From Lysobacteraceae bacterium NML08-0793 (GTDB taxonomy: Bacteria > Pseudomonadota > Gammaproteobacteria > Xanthomonadales > Xanthomonadaceae): a stretch of DNA of 64,000 nt. Shown here one piece after another: positions 35,441 through 45,616 of this stretch (positions are counted from its first letter, which is position 1; each line of letters opens with the position of its first letter). The notes beneath the pieces were generated by a model. The model made no database searches and had not been told where the DNA came from. It saw only the letters and a program-made list of their open reading frames with translations. A program made the position numbers and the translations under genes. Where the stretch lies: contig NWQR01000004.1 of NCBI GenBank assembly GCA_002798275.1, positions 62,001 to 126,000 on the forward strand. Direction: 5' to 3'.

Positions 35441-38041
35441 TCAAGCCCTTTCCGGCTCGCTGTCATGGACGTTTTTAGCCGCTTCCGGACTGACCTTTTC
35501 AATGGTGTGGCGCAACTCGCGTCCCAGAATGATGCGCGCATCGCGCGCCCATTGATTCAGGCGCTCATCGAACATCAGCTTGGCGTTGTCGTCGGTCCAG
35601 ACCAGCTCCAGCTCGCGTAGCTTCTGGATGAACCCACGGAACAGCGTCTTGTCGAAAAACTCCGGTGCCGTCTGTGCATACAGCAGCGATAGCCGTTGCG
35701 CGGCCAATTGGCAAAGGGTTTCCAACTCACCCGCACTAAGCGTGCCGGGGCCGTTCTTGGCCAGCACCGACAGGGCGATGTAATAACGCTCAAACGCCTG
35801 CTGCAACGGATTACCCAGCGCACGCAGACGGAACAGTTCATCGCTCTGTCCGGCATTGCGCGCCAGCTGGTCATCGGCCAATTGCTCCAACAAGCCTTCG
35901 CGGATGAATACGTCGATAGTGCGGGAAATACGTTCGGCAAACTGGGCTGCCGTCCACGGCAAAAACAGCTCGGCCTCCAAGAAGGGGTACACATTCGCGC
36001 CTAACTGCATCAGGCTGTGCCGCGAAATGCGCCGATTGTGCTGGAAACACACGGCAATCCACGCCGAAGAAGTGAACAGATGCAGCACATTGTTGCGGAA
36101 GTAGCTAAGCAGCACGGCGTTTTCGGCACTGACTTCCAGTACATCCCCCAGCGGGTGACGGATGCGTTGCAGGACATTGATTTCTTCTCCCAGCGCGACC
36201 ACTTCCTGTGGGCTGTGCGGGGTGACGGTAACCCAGTCCGAATAGGGGATTTCTTCCAGCAGTTTTTTCGATAGCGCAATCTGCGCCAGCAAATCGGCCT
36301 CGCCCATCGCGTTTTTCGGGGTGGACAGCAATGCCAGCGCCAACAGATTGATCGGATTGACGTCCGCGGCGCGGTTGATATTGACTTGGATTTGCTGCGC
36401 TAGGCTGTCGATGGTATTGGCGAACCACTGCGGCTTTTCTTCCTCGCCAACCGGCTTGCCATCCCAACCGGCGGCTTTTTCGGCCAGCACTTGATTGAGA
36501 CGAATGGGTTCGCCGAAGTTCACCACCACTTGCCCGTAATTGCTGCGCAAAACACGCGGCAGGCTGGTGAGCAGCTGCCAGATGGATTCTTTTTCCTTGG
36601 GTTTGCCGGACAATTCATCCAGATAGCTATTGCCTTCCATCAGCTTTTCGTAGCCGATGTAAATGGGCTGGAACAGCACCGGACGGGTCGGCTGACGCAA
36701 ATAGGCGCGCACGGTCATCGCCAAGGTGCCGCCCTTGGGCTGCAACAGTCGCCCAGTACGCGAGCGCCCGCCTTCGATGAAGTATTCGATGGAATATCCG
36801 CCGGAAACCAACAGCGCCATGTATTCGCGGAATACCGCGGTGTACAGCGCATTGCCGCGAAAACTGCGCCGGGCAAAGAATGCCCCGCCCTTGCGCAACA
36901 GGGTGCCAACCACCGGCAGATTGAGATTGATGCCGGCAAAAATATGCGGCGGCACGATGCCCTGCGTGTACAGCATGTAGGACAGCAACAGATAGTCCAT
37001 ATGGCTGCGATGGCTGGGCACATAGATGATTTCATGCCCCGGCGCGGCCGCCTTGAAGGCTTCCAGATGATTGACCCGCACGCCGCGATAGATGCGGTTC
37101 CAGATCGGTGTCAACAAAAAGCTGGCCGAACGCACCACCGGGTGTGAATAGTCGGCGGCGATTTCCCAGGCATAGCCATGGGCTTTTTTCCACGCCGCTT
37201 TGTATTTGCCTTTTTGCTTGCCGCCTTCGCGGCGCGCTTGGTCGGCAATCGCCTGTTTGACCGAATCGGCAGCCAACACGCGATCAATCAACATGCGCCG
37301 AGTGGAAAGATCCGGGCCGATAACCGCAGTACGGATACGCCGGAAGTGAGTGCGCAATACCCGCGAGAGCTTGCGCACGGTGCGTTCGGGCGGCAGCGCC
37401 TCATCGACGATTTCGCGCAGCGCCACCGGCGGCGAAAAACGCACGAACGTGCCACGGCCATTCAACAAAATCGCCAACAGCTTGCGGAAGCGTCCCACCA
37501 ATGCCCAGTTTTCCGAAAACAGCACCGAAAACCAGCCACTGTTTTTGTCCGGCGCACGACCGACGAAAATCGACACCGGCACCAGTTGCACATCCAGTTC
37601 CGGGTTATCGCGGTGCGCCTGCAACAACCGCGCCAGTGAGCCGGAATGGGTTTTGTGCTCAGCACCGGGCGTCAGCCCCAGCGCACTGACATGGCGACGC
37701 GACAAGGCCACATAGGCGCGCTTTCGGCCGAGCAAATCCCCCTGCATGGTGGCCAGCGGCGAAGGCAGCCCGGCCTCGCGGCAGGCACGCTCCAGAATCA
37801 GGGCATTGCTGATGCCATAGTCTTCCAGCACATAACAGATCGGACGCGCATCCACATGCTGGGCAGGGCTGTCCGGCTCAATTTTGAGGGCAATCCACGG
37901 CTCCAGCAATTTACCTAAGAATCGCGCCCAAAGCGGACGCGCTGCCGTAACCGACTTTGCACGGCGCTTGGCTGAAGAGGATTGGCCGGGCGGCAGAGGC
38001 TCGGGATGTGGCAAAGAGTTCTGGTTCGACATTGACGGCAT
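35441..38041 (-). CDS. plsB: Glycerol-3-phosphate 1-O-acyltransferase
   Basis: This 866-residue protein has the long PlsB form found in gammaproteobacteria. The acyltransferase motifs are HRSHMD (block I, HX4D), GAFFARRSFRGN (block II), FIEGGRSRTGR (block III) and VLFQPIYIGYEKLMEG (block IV). It transfers an acyl chain to position 1 of glycerol 3-phosphate at the inner membrane, starting phospholipid synthesis. The ATG at 38041 shares a base with the stop of the upstream secreted-protein gene (TAATG); a second ATG lies at 38032. The C-terminal 400 residues match the regulatory part of PlsB. Confidence 0.95.
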   Translation of the reverse strand: MPSMSNQNSLPHPEPLPPGQSSSAKRRAKSVTAARPLWARFLGKLLEPWIALKIEPDSPAQHVDARPICYVLEDYGISNALILERACREAGLPSPLATMQGDLLGRKRAYVALSRRHVSALGLTPGAEHKTHSGSLARLLQAHRDNPELDVQLVPVSIFVGRAPDKNSGWFSVLFSENWALVGRFRKLLAILLNGRGTFVRFSPPVALREIVDEALPPERTVRKLSRVLRTHFRRIRTAVIGPDLSTRRMLIDRVLAADSVKQAIADQARREGGKQKGKYKAAWKKAHGYAWEIAADYSHPVVRSASFLLTPIWNRIYRGVRVNHLEAFKAAAPGHEIIYVPSHRSHMDYLLLSYMLYTQGIVPPHIFAGINLNLPVVGTLLRKGGAFFARRSFRGNALYTAVFREYMALLVSGGYSIEYFIEGGRSRTGRLLQPKGGTLAMTVRAYLRQPTRPVLFQPIYIGYEKLMEGNSYLDELSGKPKEKESIWQLLTSLPRVLRSNYGQVVVNFGEPIRLNQVLAEKAAGWDGKPVGEEEKPQWFANTIDSLAQQIQVNINRAADVNPINLLALALLSTPKNAMGEADLLAQIALSKKLLEEIPYSDWVTVTPHSPQEVVALGEEINVLQRIRHPLGDVLEVSAENAVLLSYFRNNVLHLFTSSAWIAVCFQHNRRISRHSLMQLGANVYPFLEAELFLPWTAAQFAERISRTIDVFIREGLLEQLADDQLARNAGQSDELFRLRALGNPLQQAFERYYIALSVLAKNGPGTLSAGELETLCQLAAQRLSLLYAQTAPEFFDKTLFRGFIQKLRELELVWTDDNAKLMFDERLNQWARDARIILGRELRHTIEKVSPEAAKNVHDSEPERA

Positions 38042-39009
38042 TATCCCCCAGCCGGGGCATCGGAAGTGTCGGCAGGCCGTGCTTCCGGCGTTTTTCCGGT
38101 TGTTTCCGCAGTGTTTTCAGCAGCAAGGCTGGCACGCGCAGCTTCAAGATAATCGGCCAGATACCAGCGGCCATCGACCCGAACCGCCTGCATCAAGGTT
38201 TTCACCGGCCGCCCGGCAAGCGTATAACTCACTCGCAATTCGGCCTGATCGGCAGTTTCACTCACCGTTTCCACTTTGACGCTGGCAAGTGTTGCCTCCA
38301 TGTCCAGCCCGTACAGGCCGAGCATCTGCTTCATCGCCACATACAGTGGGGTCAACCGTTCAAGACTGGCATCCAGCCCCAGCCGGGAGAAATCTTCATC
38401 ACCGCTGATGTCAGCTTCTTCGGCGGCCTTCACCAAAAGCCCGATACTCTGTTTGCCGCGCGCGGCATCGCCCAGCGGTGCGCCGGCCGCCCAGCTTGAA
38501 AACACATCAATCAGTTGCGTGTAGTGCTGGCGCTGCGACAGGTTGTAATGCCCTTCGCGGCCCAGATATTCCTTGCCAAACACACCCAGCCCGCGTGCGG
38601 CATCCTGCAAGGCACGGGTCTGCCCGGACAATTGCTCTGCAAAACTTTGCTGCAATTTTTTTTCGGCATCCGCTTGGGTCAATGCCGTCAGCATCTTCGG
38701 AATGCTGTCATCCAGCGGCAACTCGGTCAGCGGCCAACGGCTGCGCCCGTCTTTCCAGGCCGCCTCCACCTGCCCATATAGCTCGGCAGGCAGGGCGCTG
38801 CGAGCGATGGCCGGCAAATCGTCATTACGCAAATGCGCTATCAAATCCGTTACTGCGGCATCGGGCGAATCCGCGCCATGCACTGCGGCAGCCTGCTCGG
38901 CCTTGTCTTTTTCACCGGAAAAAACCGCGCATGGCGCGCACGCCTGCATCAAGCCGCAGGCCAGAAACAGCGCAAAACTTTGCCAGTAGTGACGATGAAA
39001 TCTCTGCAT
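38041..39009 (-). CDS. Secreted or lipoprotein hypothetical protein coupled to plsB
   Basis: The start at 39009 (MQRFHRHYWQSFALFLACGL) gives 322 residues with a hydrophobic signal. Cysteines at the end of the signal (LMQACAPC) suggest a lipoprotein, although the lipobox is not ideal. The mature region is largely helical and Ala-rich, with a C-terminal domain (VETVSETADQAELRVSYTLA, VDGRWYLADYLEAA) that looks like the NTF2-like or DUF-type export proteins. No specific family was recognised. The stop overlaps the plsB start, so translation is coupled and a role in the envelope is likely. Confidence 0.75.
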   Translation of the reverse strand: MQRFHRHYWQSFALFLACGLMQACAPCAVFSGEKDKAEQAAAVHGADSPDAAVTDLIAHLRNDDLPAIARSALPAELYGQVEAAWKDGRSRWPLTELPLDDSIPKMLTALTQADAEKKLQQSFAEQLSGQTRALQDAARGLGVFGKEYLGREGHYNLSQRQHYTQLIDVFSSWAAGAPLGDAARGKQSIGLLVKAAEEADISGDEDFSRLGLDASLERLTPLYVAMKQMLGLYGLDMEATLASVKVETVSETADQAELRVSYTLAGRPVKTLMQAVRVDGRWYLADYLEAARASLAAENTAETTGKTPEARPADTSDAPAGG

Positions 39010-39079
39010 GCTTGGGTATCCATCAGCACGATGTGCGCATCTTGACCAAAGCCGGTGCCTGTCGGCAAGCGTCAGGCAA

Positions 39080-39106
39080 AAAGAAAGGAGACGCGAAGGT
39101 CTCCTT
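39080..39106 (-). terminator. Rho-independent terminator after the acid phosphatase gene
   Basis: On the minus strand AAGGAGAC pairs with GTCTCCTT around a six-base loop and is followed by TCTTTTT. It lies about 100 bases downstream of the acid phosphatase stop and upstream of the plsB operon start. A second small hairpin (TCCGGC/GCCGGA, 39112-39126) precedes it. Confidence 0.75.
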
Positions 39107-39206
39107 GAAAGTCCGGCAACGCCGGAGGACATGTTGTGGCAGGCGAAGATTACCTGCGCCACAAACTTTATGCAACACCTAAACTTCTAATAGATAACTA
39201 TTTGAT

Positions 39207-40085
39207 TTACTTATCCTGTCGCAAGGACTCACGCTTGATGCGTCGGCGCAGATCGCGTGCAGCACGGCGATTTTCGCCAAGCAGCGCCGATTCCCAACCG
39301 CCATAACTGGGATTGGGCAACATCCACCAGCGCTCTCCCCACCAGGCCTGATATTGCCCGGCCAATGCCGCACGCGCCGCCGGTGTATTGCTGCGAATTT
39401 CTAGGAAATCCCCCAACTGATCGCCAAACTGCATCACCACCCGATAGTTTTCTGCAACCCACTGGCGACGGCAGAGTTTCTCGCTGCCGACCTGCGCACA
39501 GCCAGGCACCTGCATGCCAAGGCCGAGAAACACGTTTTCACCTTCTTTCAGCGGCAAGCCAGCAGCACGCAAATTCTCCAGTGTTTCTGCGCCAAGCGCG
39601 GCATCGCGGTTGGAGATATAGAAAATGGTGATGCCGCGCGCAGCAGCGGCCTGAGTGAACTCCAGCGCACCGGGAATCACCCGGGCTTTTTTCTCCGCCA
39701 CCCAAGCATTCCAACCATTGTTGTCGAACTCGCCCCCCGTAACCACCAAACGCGCCTGATAGGGCGAGTTGTCCAGCACGGTTTCGTCGATATCCATGAT
39801 GATGGCCGGTGGCAATGCCGCGCGATTGCCCTGCCTACGCTCGTTGTCGGCCAGGGCTTCTTCGCCCGATGCCAGCGCTGCATCCAGCTGCCCGGTGGCG
39901 GCGCGATACAGGCTGCGGGTGGCGGCGGCGTATTCATCCGAACGCTGCATCCACACCACGGCATTCAGATTGTCGTCCGCCGCAACCGCTTGCGCCTGCG
40001 ATGCAGCGGGCTTTTCCACCACATGCTGGCAGCCGGCCAGCAATAGCAGCACTGGCAATACACAGATTTTGCTCAAACTAGGCAT
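39207..40085 (-). CDS. 5'-nucleotidase/acid phosphatase, lipoprotein e(P4) family
   Basis: This 292-residue lipoprotein has the lipobox LLAGC (Cys19). The HAD motif I is DIDETVLDNS (Asp98, Asp100) and later YISNRD and GDQLGDF supply motifs II and IV. This matches the class C acid phosphatases such as Haemophilus e(P4), which dephosphorylate nucleotides at the outer membrane so that nucleosides can enter the cell. In Haemophilus e(P4) is linked to NAD and hemin use. The protein ends with a basic tail (RDLRRRIKRESL). The gene stands alone. Confidence 0.9.
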   Translation of the reverse strand: MPSLSKICVLPVLLLLAGCQHVVEKPAASQAQAVAADDNLNAVVWMQRSDEYAAATRSLYRAATGQLDAALASGEEALADNERRQGNRAALPPAIIMDIDETVLDNSPYQARLVVTGGEFDNNGWNAWVAEKKARVIPGALEFTQAAAARGITIFYISNRDAALGAETLENLRAAGLPLKEGENVFLGLGMQVPGCAQVGSEKLCRRQWVAENYRVVMQFGDQLGDFLEIRSNTPAARAALAGQYQAWWGERWWMLPNPSYGGWESALLGENRRAARDLRRRIKRESLRQDK

Positions 40086-40183
40086 GGGATTCTCGCTATT
40101 TGCAGATGTAACAAGTTTAGAGCCTGCCTAGGTGAGCTGCCCCGGAATTTCCAAAGCAAGCGCAACTCAAAAAGACATCGTGC

Positions 40184-41515
40184 TTATTTGCCGATGCAGA
40201 AAGTGCTGAAAATCGCGCCAAGCAAGTCATCTGGCAGGGTTTTCCCAGTGATTTCGCCAAGCGCGTTTTGTGCCAAGCGCAGGCTTTCGGCCGCCAGCTC
40301 CGGTTGTGAGGCGGCGATTTCTTCCTGTGCGGCCGCAAGCCAAGCGGCGCAATCATGCAGAGCGCGCACATGGCGAGCCCGGGCACTGAATGCGCCTTCG
40401 CCCGCATCCAGTCCTTGTTCGGCAATATCGCGGATGGCGTTTTCCAACTCGGCAAGGCCAATGCGGTTTTTCGCCGACACCTTGAGGACACCCTCGGCGG
40501 CGCTGGCGGAGTCGGCAAGGTCTATCTTGTTGTGGATCAATAGGCGATGCGGCACATGCGCCAGTTCACGTTGCAGTTCAGCCGCAGGCGATGGGTCGCG
40601 GGCATCCACCACCAGCAAGGCCAAATCGGCATGTTGCAGTTCTTCGCGGGCGCGGCGGATGCCTTCGCGCTCGATGGCATCCTCGGTTTCACGCAGCCCC
40701 GCGGTATCCACCAAGGTCAGCTCGATACCAGCAATATGGATGGTTTCGCGCAGCACATCGCGGGTGGTGCCGGCAATATCGGTAACGATGGCGCGTTCGC
40801 TGGCGGCCAAGGCATTCAAAAGCGAGCTTTTACCGGCATTAGGCGGGCCGACAATCACCGCATGCAGGCCATCGCGCAGCCGCTGTCCAGCTTCGGCGCG
40901 GCGGAGTAGTTCGGCAAGTGATTGGCGGATCGCTGCAAGTGTTTGCCCAAGGCGCGTATCGGAAAGCGTATCCAGTGGCTCGTCGGCAAAATCAATCGCG
41001 GCTTCAGCCTGTACCCGCAGCGCCATCAAGCTTGCGGCCAGCTGCTGCACTTGTTGCGAAAAAACCCCGTCCAGCGAGCGTCGAGCCGCACGGGCGGCCT
41101 GTTCACTGCTGGCGTGAATCAAGTCGGCAATGGCTTCTGTCTGGGCAAGGTCGAGTTTGCCTTCCAGAAAGGCGCGTTCACTGAACTCGCCGGGTCGAGC
41201 CTGGCGAGCACCGAGTTTCACCGCTATATCCACCAGACGACGCAATACCACCGGGCTGCCGTGTGCTTGCAGTTCGGCAACATCCTCCCCGGTGAAAGAG
41301 GCCGGGGCGGCAAAAAAAATGGCGATGCCATCATCAATCACTTCGCCGCTTTGATCGTGAAACCTGGCATGACAAGCACGACGCACCGGCAACGGACGGC
41401 GGCAAATGCTTTCGGCGATTTCGCCCGCGCGACTGCCGGACAGTCGCACGATGCCCACGCCTGCTGCTGCTTGCGCAGTGGCGATGGCGACGATGGTTTC
41501 GGTTTGCGCTTTCAT
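40184..41515 (-). CDS. mnmE: tRNA uridine-5-carboxymethylaminomethyl GTPase MnmE
   Basis: The start at 41515 ([15 protein letters not shown]) gives 443 residues. The N-terminal folate-binding domain (1-118) is followed by helical segments and a GTPase domain with G1 GPPNAGKSS (223-231), G3 DTAGLRE and G4 NKID. The C-terminus is FCIGK, the conserved Cys-containing tail needed for tRNA modification. MnmE works with MnmG on wobble uridines. The gene lies downstream of yidC, in the conserved rpmH-rnpA-yidC-mnmE order. A hairpin separates the two genes. Confidence 0.95.
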   Translation of the reverse strand: MKAQTETIVAIATAQAAAGVGIVRLSGSRAGEIAESICRRPLPVRRACHARFHDQSGEVIDDGIAIFFAAPASFTGEDVAELQAHGSPVVLRRLVDIAVKLGARQARPGEFSERAFLEGKLDLAQTEAIADLIHASSEQAARAARRSLDGVFSQQVQQLAASLMALRVQAEAAIDFADEPLDTLSDTRLGQTLAAIRQSLAELLRRAEAGQRLRDGLHAVIVGPPNAGKSSLLNALAASERAIVTDIAGTTRDVLRETIHIAGIELTLVDTAGLRETEDAIEREGIRRAREELQHADLALLVVDARDPSPAAELQRELAHVPHRLLIHNKIDLADSASAAEGVLKVSAKNRIGLAELENAIRDIAEQGLDAGEGAFSARARHVRALHDCAAWLAAAQEEIAASQPELAAESLRLAQNALGEITGKTLPDDLLGAIFSTFCIGK

Positions 41516-41528
41516 GCTGGCTCCAAAA

Positions 41529-41557
41529 GACCAAGCCCGCACTCGGCGGGCTTGGTC
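41529..41557 (-). terminator. Hairpin between yidC and mnmE
   Basis: GACCAAGCCCGC and GCGGGCTTGGTC form a perfect 12-base stem with a five-base loop. On the minus strand it is followed by TTTTGG. It lies just after the yidC stop and ahead of mnmE, so it may reduce rather than block read-through. Confidence 0.7.
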
Positions 41558-41561
41558 AGGT

Positions 41562-43253
41562 TCACTTCTCTTTGGGAATGAAGGTCGCCTTGCCGGGCGC
41601 TTCACCGTACTTGCGCAGCATATACCACTGTTGCAGCAAGCTAAGCCCCCCGTTGGCGACCTGGTACAGCACCAGACCCGAAGGCAGGAAAGCCAGAATC
41701 ACACCGAAAATCAGCGGCATCAACTTGAACATGCGCTGCTGCATCGGATCCATCCCCGGCGCCATCGGCGTGAGGTGCTGGGTGGCAATCATGATCGCGG
41801 CATTCAAGGCCGGCAGGATGAAATACGGATCCCGCGCAGTCAGGTCTTCAATCCAGCCAATCCAGGGCGCATGACGCAATTCAACCGCTTCGGACAGCAC
41901 CCAGTACAGCGTCATGAAAATCAGCATCTGCGGGATGATCGGCAAGCAGCCCGCCATCGGATTGATTTTCTCGGTGCGATACAGCTCCATCATCGCCATC
42001 TGGAACTTCTGGCGGTCATCGCCATAGCGCTCCTTGAGTTGCTGCAAGCGCGGCTGGAACTTGCGCATCTTGGCGGCGGATTTGAACTGCGCGCTGGACA
42101 GCGGGAACATCAGGATGCGCAGCAAGCACACCAGACCGATGATTGCCCAGCCCCAGTTGCCAATCCAGCTATGGAAAATTGAAAGCACCCAAAACAGTCC
42201 CTGCCCCAGCACCGCAAACACCGAGAAGCGGCTGTAATCGACGGCACGATTCAAGCCCTTTACATCTTCGGCAGCAATCTTGTCCACCAACTTCGGCCCG
42301 ACCCAAAGACGGGCGCTGGTTTCGGCTTTTTGTCCCGGCGCCAAGCTGAACTGCGGGTCGGTAGCGGCAATCGCAGCCAGCACGCCCTGCTGATCCAGGG
42401 TGTATAGCGCGGATTGGTCTTGTTGCGGAATCCAGGCGGTAAAGAAATGATGTTGCAACATCGCCAACCAACCGCCTTCAATGGTCTGGTTGATTTTGCC
42501 GTCATCAAGAAAATCCTTGAACGGCCGACGCTCGTAATTGCCATCCCACCAAGTCGCCCCATTGAAGCTATAGGATTCGGGGTGGAACATGCTGGCATCA
42601 ATCTGCGGCGGCACGCGCACCAGTTGGCGATAGATATAGCCACTCCACGGGTTTTCCCCGCCGTTATGCGCCTCGTCCCTGACCTCCACCACATAGCTGT
42701 CGCGCTTGAGCGTATAGGTGCGGGTGATTTTCAGGCCGCTGCCATCCTCCCAAACAAAAGGGATGGAAACGCTGGTCTGCCCTTCGCCCAACACATACTG
42801 CTTGCCTGGCTCTGCCGGCTGGAACTGCAGATGGTTCGGCGCTTTCGAGCCGTTTTGCCCTACCCAGCCACTTTGAGCGTTGTACAGGGTGTTGTTGTCG
42901 GCATTGAACAACTTGACCGGCGCACTGCCAGCTTCCAGGGTCTGCGGGTATTTCAGAAGCTCCGCTTCCACCACACTGCCACCATTGAAAGTCAGATGCA
43001 GCACATCGGTGCGGGCTTCAACCGCATTGCCTGCTGCCGTGGCCGACATCGCCGTGCTTTGCGCACCCGGTGCAGACGGTACTTGACTCCCTGCCTGCGG
43101 GACTTGCCCAGGCACCATTTGCGGTACCGGCTGCGTCGCCATGACCGGGGTTGCCGGCGCGCGCGCCGCTTGCTGCTCCTTGCCCCACTCCATCCACAGC
43201 AGAGTGGCCACCATGAGCCAGGCAATCAACAGAAAAACTCGAGACTGGTTCAT
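41562..43253 (-). CDS. yidC: Membrane protein insertase YidC
   Basis: This 563-residue protein has the Gram-negative YidC layout: an N-terminal transmembrane helix ([20 protein letters not shown]), a large periplasmic beta domain (about 60-345) and five C-terminal helices (about 350-555). The insertase core includes [19 protein letters not shown] and the [19 protein letters not shown] block. A basic tail follows. YidC inserts small membrane proteins alone or with SecYEG. Its ATG shares one base with the rnpA stop (TGATG). Confidence 0.96.
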   Translation of the reverse strand: MNQSRVFLLIAWLMVATLLWMEWGKEQQAARAPATPVMATQPVPQMVPGQVPQAGSQVPSAPGAQSTAMSATAAGNAVEARTDVLHLTFNGGSVVEAELLKYPQTLEAGSAPVKLFNADNNTLYNAQSGWVGQNGSKAPNHLQFQPAEPGKQYVLGEGQTSVSIPFVWEDGSGLKITRTYTLKRDSYVVEVRDEAHNGGENPWSGYIYRQLVRVPPQIDASMFHPESYSFNGATWWDGNYERRPFKDFLDDGKINQTIEGGWLAMLQHHFFTAWIPQQDQSALYTLDQQGVLAAIAATDPQFSLAPGQKAETSARLWVGPKLVDKIAAEDVKGLNRAVDYSRFSVFAVLGQGLFWVLSIFHSWIGNWGWAIIGLVCLLRILMFPLSSAQFKSAAKMRKFQPRLQQLKERYGDDRQKFQMAMMELYRTEKINPMAGCLPIIPQMLIFMTLYWVLSEAVELRHAPWIGWIEDLTARDPYFILPALNAAIMIATQHLTPMAPGMDPMQQRMFKLMPLIFGVILAFLPSGLVLYQVANGGLSLLQQWYMLRKYGEAPGKATFIPKEK

Positions 43254-43702
43254 CAAGACGTGCTCTTTGGGGGCCGGTTACTTCCAACCCCGGGTTGTGA
43301 GAGATAAGAATCGGCGGGCATTTTGCCGCTGCCCGTCGCTTGCGGCAATGCACCAGAACGCGACAAGACGCTCAAAAAAGCATCTGCAAGCGCCGCATTG
43401 GAAAGCCCAGCAGCCGCGGGTTTGACCACGACCACCAGATCACCTGGCAATAACCGGGCAAGATGCTGGCGAAATGTCTCGCGCAATACGCGCTTGATGC
43501 GATTGCGCCCCACCGCGCGTTTGTCCACCTTGCGCGAAACCGCAAGCCCGAGCCGCGCCGTCGTGCTTGTATCCAACACCGCGCGATGCAGGCTCATGGC
43601 TGCATGATGATGGCGTTTGGCCTGCTCGAAAACCCGCGAATACTGCACACGCGAACGCACCCGCACCGTTTTTGAAAAACGGGCGGGTGCGGGATTGCTC
43701 AT
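43253..43702 (-). CDS. rnpA: Ribonuclease P protein component
   Basis: The start at 43702 (MSNPAPARFSKTVRVRS) gives 149 residues and fits the family N-terminus; an ATG at 43756 would add an 18-residue leader. The signature AVGRNRIKRVLRETFRQH is present with its conserved basic residues, and FEQAKRHHHAAMSL gives the RNA leader-binding face. The C-terminus is longer than the family core and is rich in Gly, Pro and Ser. RnpA binds the M1 RNA to mature tRNA 5' ends. The stop overlaps the yidC start directly, so there is no yidD gene between them. Confidence 0.93.
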   Translation of the reverse strand: MSNPAPARFSKTVRVRSRVQYSRVFEQAKRHHHAAMSLHRAVLDTSTTARLGLAVSRKVDKRAVGRNRIKRVLRETFRQHLARLLPGDLVVVVKPAAAGLSNAALADAFLSVLSRSGALPQATGSGKMPADSYLSQPGVGSNRPPKSTS

Positions 43703-43773
43703 CGCAGAAGACTCGGGCGCAAACCCCAAGCCCGCAAGATCACCACCGGTCATCAAATGCCGGCGGCAAAAGA

Positions 43774-43914
43774 TCAGGCGGACAGGACCTTGCGGCCCTT
43801 GGCGCGGCGGCGAGCCAGGATCTTGCGACCATCGGCAGTTTTCATGCGGGCACGGAAGCCGTGATCGCGCTTGCGCTTCAGGTTGCTGGGCTGGTAGGTA
43901 CGCTTGGTGGCCAT
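43774..43914 (-). CDS. rpmH: Ribosomal protein bL34
   Basis: This 46-residue protein begins [20 protein letters not shown] and ends [12 protein letters not shown], the standard bL34 pattern. It is highly basic and belongs to the large ribosomal subunit. The gene is too short for many gene finders, but start, stop and family match are clear. It lies divergently from dnaA with 202 bases between their starts and precedes rnpA in the conserved origin cluster. Confidence 0.97.
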   Translation of the reverse strand: MATKRTYQPSNLKRKRDHGFRARMKTADGRKILARRRAKGRKVLSA

Positions 43915-44116
43915 GGTAATGCCGTCAAAGGTTGAAAACGGAACCCGAAACTTTAGCCTTACCTATCTTCGCGGTCAAGTACAATTTTCATTCCGGCCGC
44001 AAAAACGCCGTGATGCCCTGCATTCCCCTCCCCCGGAATGGTAATCTGAAACACTTTTCCCAGCGACTTGCAGCCCTTCTTGCTGCACACCTGCCGACTT
44101 TCATTAGAGCCTGCCG
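43915..44116. promoter_or_regulatory. Divergent rpmH-dnaA intergenic region
   Basis: This 202-base region must contain the promoters for rpmH (minus) and dnaA (plus). I see no TTATCCACA-type DnaA box in it, so the likely origin is on the other side of dnaA. A C/G palindrome-like stretch (CCTCCCCCGGAATGG) lies near 44027. No promoter could be assigned with confidence. Confidence 0.5.
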
Positions 44117-45511
44117 ATGAGCCTGAGCCCGCACAATTCTGCCCCCCCGGATATCTGGGCCATTTGCCTTGAACGCCTGTCCGCCGAAGTATCACTAGAA
44201 GACATGCACAGCTGGCTCAAGCCGCTGCAAGCCAAAGTGAGTGGGCAAGCATTGCAGCTGTTTGCTCCCAATGCCTTCGTGCTGGAAGAAGTGCGGGAAC
44301 GTCATTTGCCCAGAATCCGCGAACTGGCCGCGCATTTTGGCCAGCTCAATGAAGTCGAACTGAAAATCGGCAGCCTTTCGAACAGCGCCGTTTCCTCGCC
44401 CACCGCTTCTGCGTCGGCCAGTGCTGCCAGCGCCGGCAAGAGCCATGCCCAAGGCACGGACACCGCCTTCGACAGTCATTTGGACAGCTATTTCACCTTT
44501 GACAATTTCGTCGAAGGCCGCAGCAACACAATGGCCAGAGCCGCGACCTTGCTGGCAGCGCAAAACCCCGGAAACCGGCAAAACAATCCGGTTCTGCTTT
44601 ACGGCGGCACCGGGCTTGGCAAAACCCATTTGATGGTTGCGGCAGGCAACCTCATCCAGAAAAACAATCCCAAGGCACGGGTGCTGTATCTGCGCGCCGA
44701 TGACTTCTTCAACAGCTTTTTCCGCGCACTGCAAGAAGACTACACCAACAAAAATTCATTGGCTCGCGATCGTTTCAAGCGTAGTTTCATGAAGATAGAC
44801 GCGCTTTTAATTGACGATGTGCATCTGCTGGCAGAAAAGCCCTCTACTCAGGAGGAGTTTTTCCACACGTTCAACACCTTGTTCGACAACAAGCGACAAA
44901 TCATCCTGACTTCCGACCGCTACCCGCGCGAAATCGACAAACTGGAGCCACGCCTGCGCTCGCGCATGAGCAACGGCCTTGCTGTTGCCATCGATCCACC
45001 CGACTTCGAAACCCGCGCCCAGATCGTGTTGGCCAAAGCCAGGGAGCGCAATACCGTCATTCCCGAAGACGTGGTGATGATGCTGGCAAAGCGAATGCAG
45101 TCAAACGTTCGTGAGCTTGAAGGCGCACTCAACTCGCTGGTGGCGCGTGCCAATCTGATGGGGGAGCCGATCACCATGGAATTTGCCAACGACACGCTGC
45201 GAGATCTGTTCCGCTCCCAGCAGGCGGTGATCAACATCCCGAACATTCAGCGCGTGGTAGCCGATCACTATGGGATTCAGTTGCGCCTGCTGCTGTCCGA
45301 CACCCGCAAACGCACCATCGCCCGTGCTCGGCAAATGGCGATGGCACTTGCTCGTGAGCTGACCGACCGCAGCTTGCCGGAAATTGGCGAAGCCTTCGGG
45401 CGCGATCATTCAACGGTGATGAATGCCATCAAAGTCATCAACGGCCTGCGGGAAAAAGATGCCGCCGCCTATGAAGACTGGGAAAAATTGACCCGAAAAC
45501 TGACCGAATGA
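44117..45511 (+). CDS. dnaA: Chromosomal replication initiator protein DnaA
   Basis: This 464-residue protein shows the four DnaA domains: N-terminal DnaB/DiaA-binding domain (1-90), a variable Ser/Ala-rich linker (about 95-120), the AAA+ domain with Walker [10 protein letters not shown] (163-171) and Walker B LLIDDVH, and the C-terminal HTH with the signature [12 protein letters not shown]. It melts the origin and loads DnaB. There is no obvious autoregulatory DnaA box in its upstream region, whereas three lie just after the gene. Confidence 0.97.
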   Translation: MSLSPHNSAPPDIWAICLERLSAEVSLEDMHSWLKPLQAKVSGQALQLFAPNAFVLEEVRERHLPRIRELAAHFGQLNEVELKIGSLSNSAVSSPTASASASAASAGKSHAQGTDTAFDSHLDSYFTFDNFVEGRSNTMARAATLLAAQNPGNRQNNPVLLYGGTGLGKTHLMVAAGNLIQKNNPKARVLYLRADDFFNSFFRALQEDYTNKNSLARDRFKRSFMKIDALLIDDVHLLAEKPSTQEEFFHTFNTLFDNKRQIILTSDRYPREIDKLEPRLRSRMSNGLAVAIDPPDFETRAQIVLAKARERNTVIPEDVVMMLAKRMQSNVRELEGALNSLVARANLMGEPITMEFANDTLRDLFRSQQAVINIPNIQRVVADHYGIQLRLLLSDTRKRTIARARQMAMALARELTDRSLPEIGEAFGRDHSTVMNAIKVINGLREKDAAAYEDWEKLTRKLTE

Positions 45512-45539
45512 ACAATTTGTCGGTAATGACGGGAAAAGT

Positions 45540-45548
45540 TGTGGAAAA
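45540..45548 (-). promoter_or_regulatory. DnaA box TTTTCCACA
   Basis: The minus strand reads TTTTCCACA, which fits the relaxed consensus TTWTNCACA. It is the first of three boxes after the dnaA stop. Confidence 0.65.
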
Positions 45549-45585
45549 CTTGCAAGTTGTTTGAGCGCCCCGATTCATCCGCAAA

Positions 45586-45594
45586 TTATCCACA
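45586..45594 (+). promoter_or_regulatory. Consensus DnaA box TTATCCACA
   Basis: This is a full match to the high-affinity R1-type DnaA box, in the middle of the candidate origin. Confidence 0.85.
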
Positions 45595-45607
45595 AGTCCC
45601 GGCATTG

Positions 45608-45616
45608 TTTTACACA
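45608..45616 (+). promoter_or_regulatory. DnaA box TTTTACACA
   Basis: This fits TTWTNCACA and lies 13 bases after the consensus box in the same orientation, just before the A+T-rich part. Confidence 0.6.
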
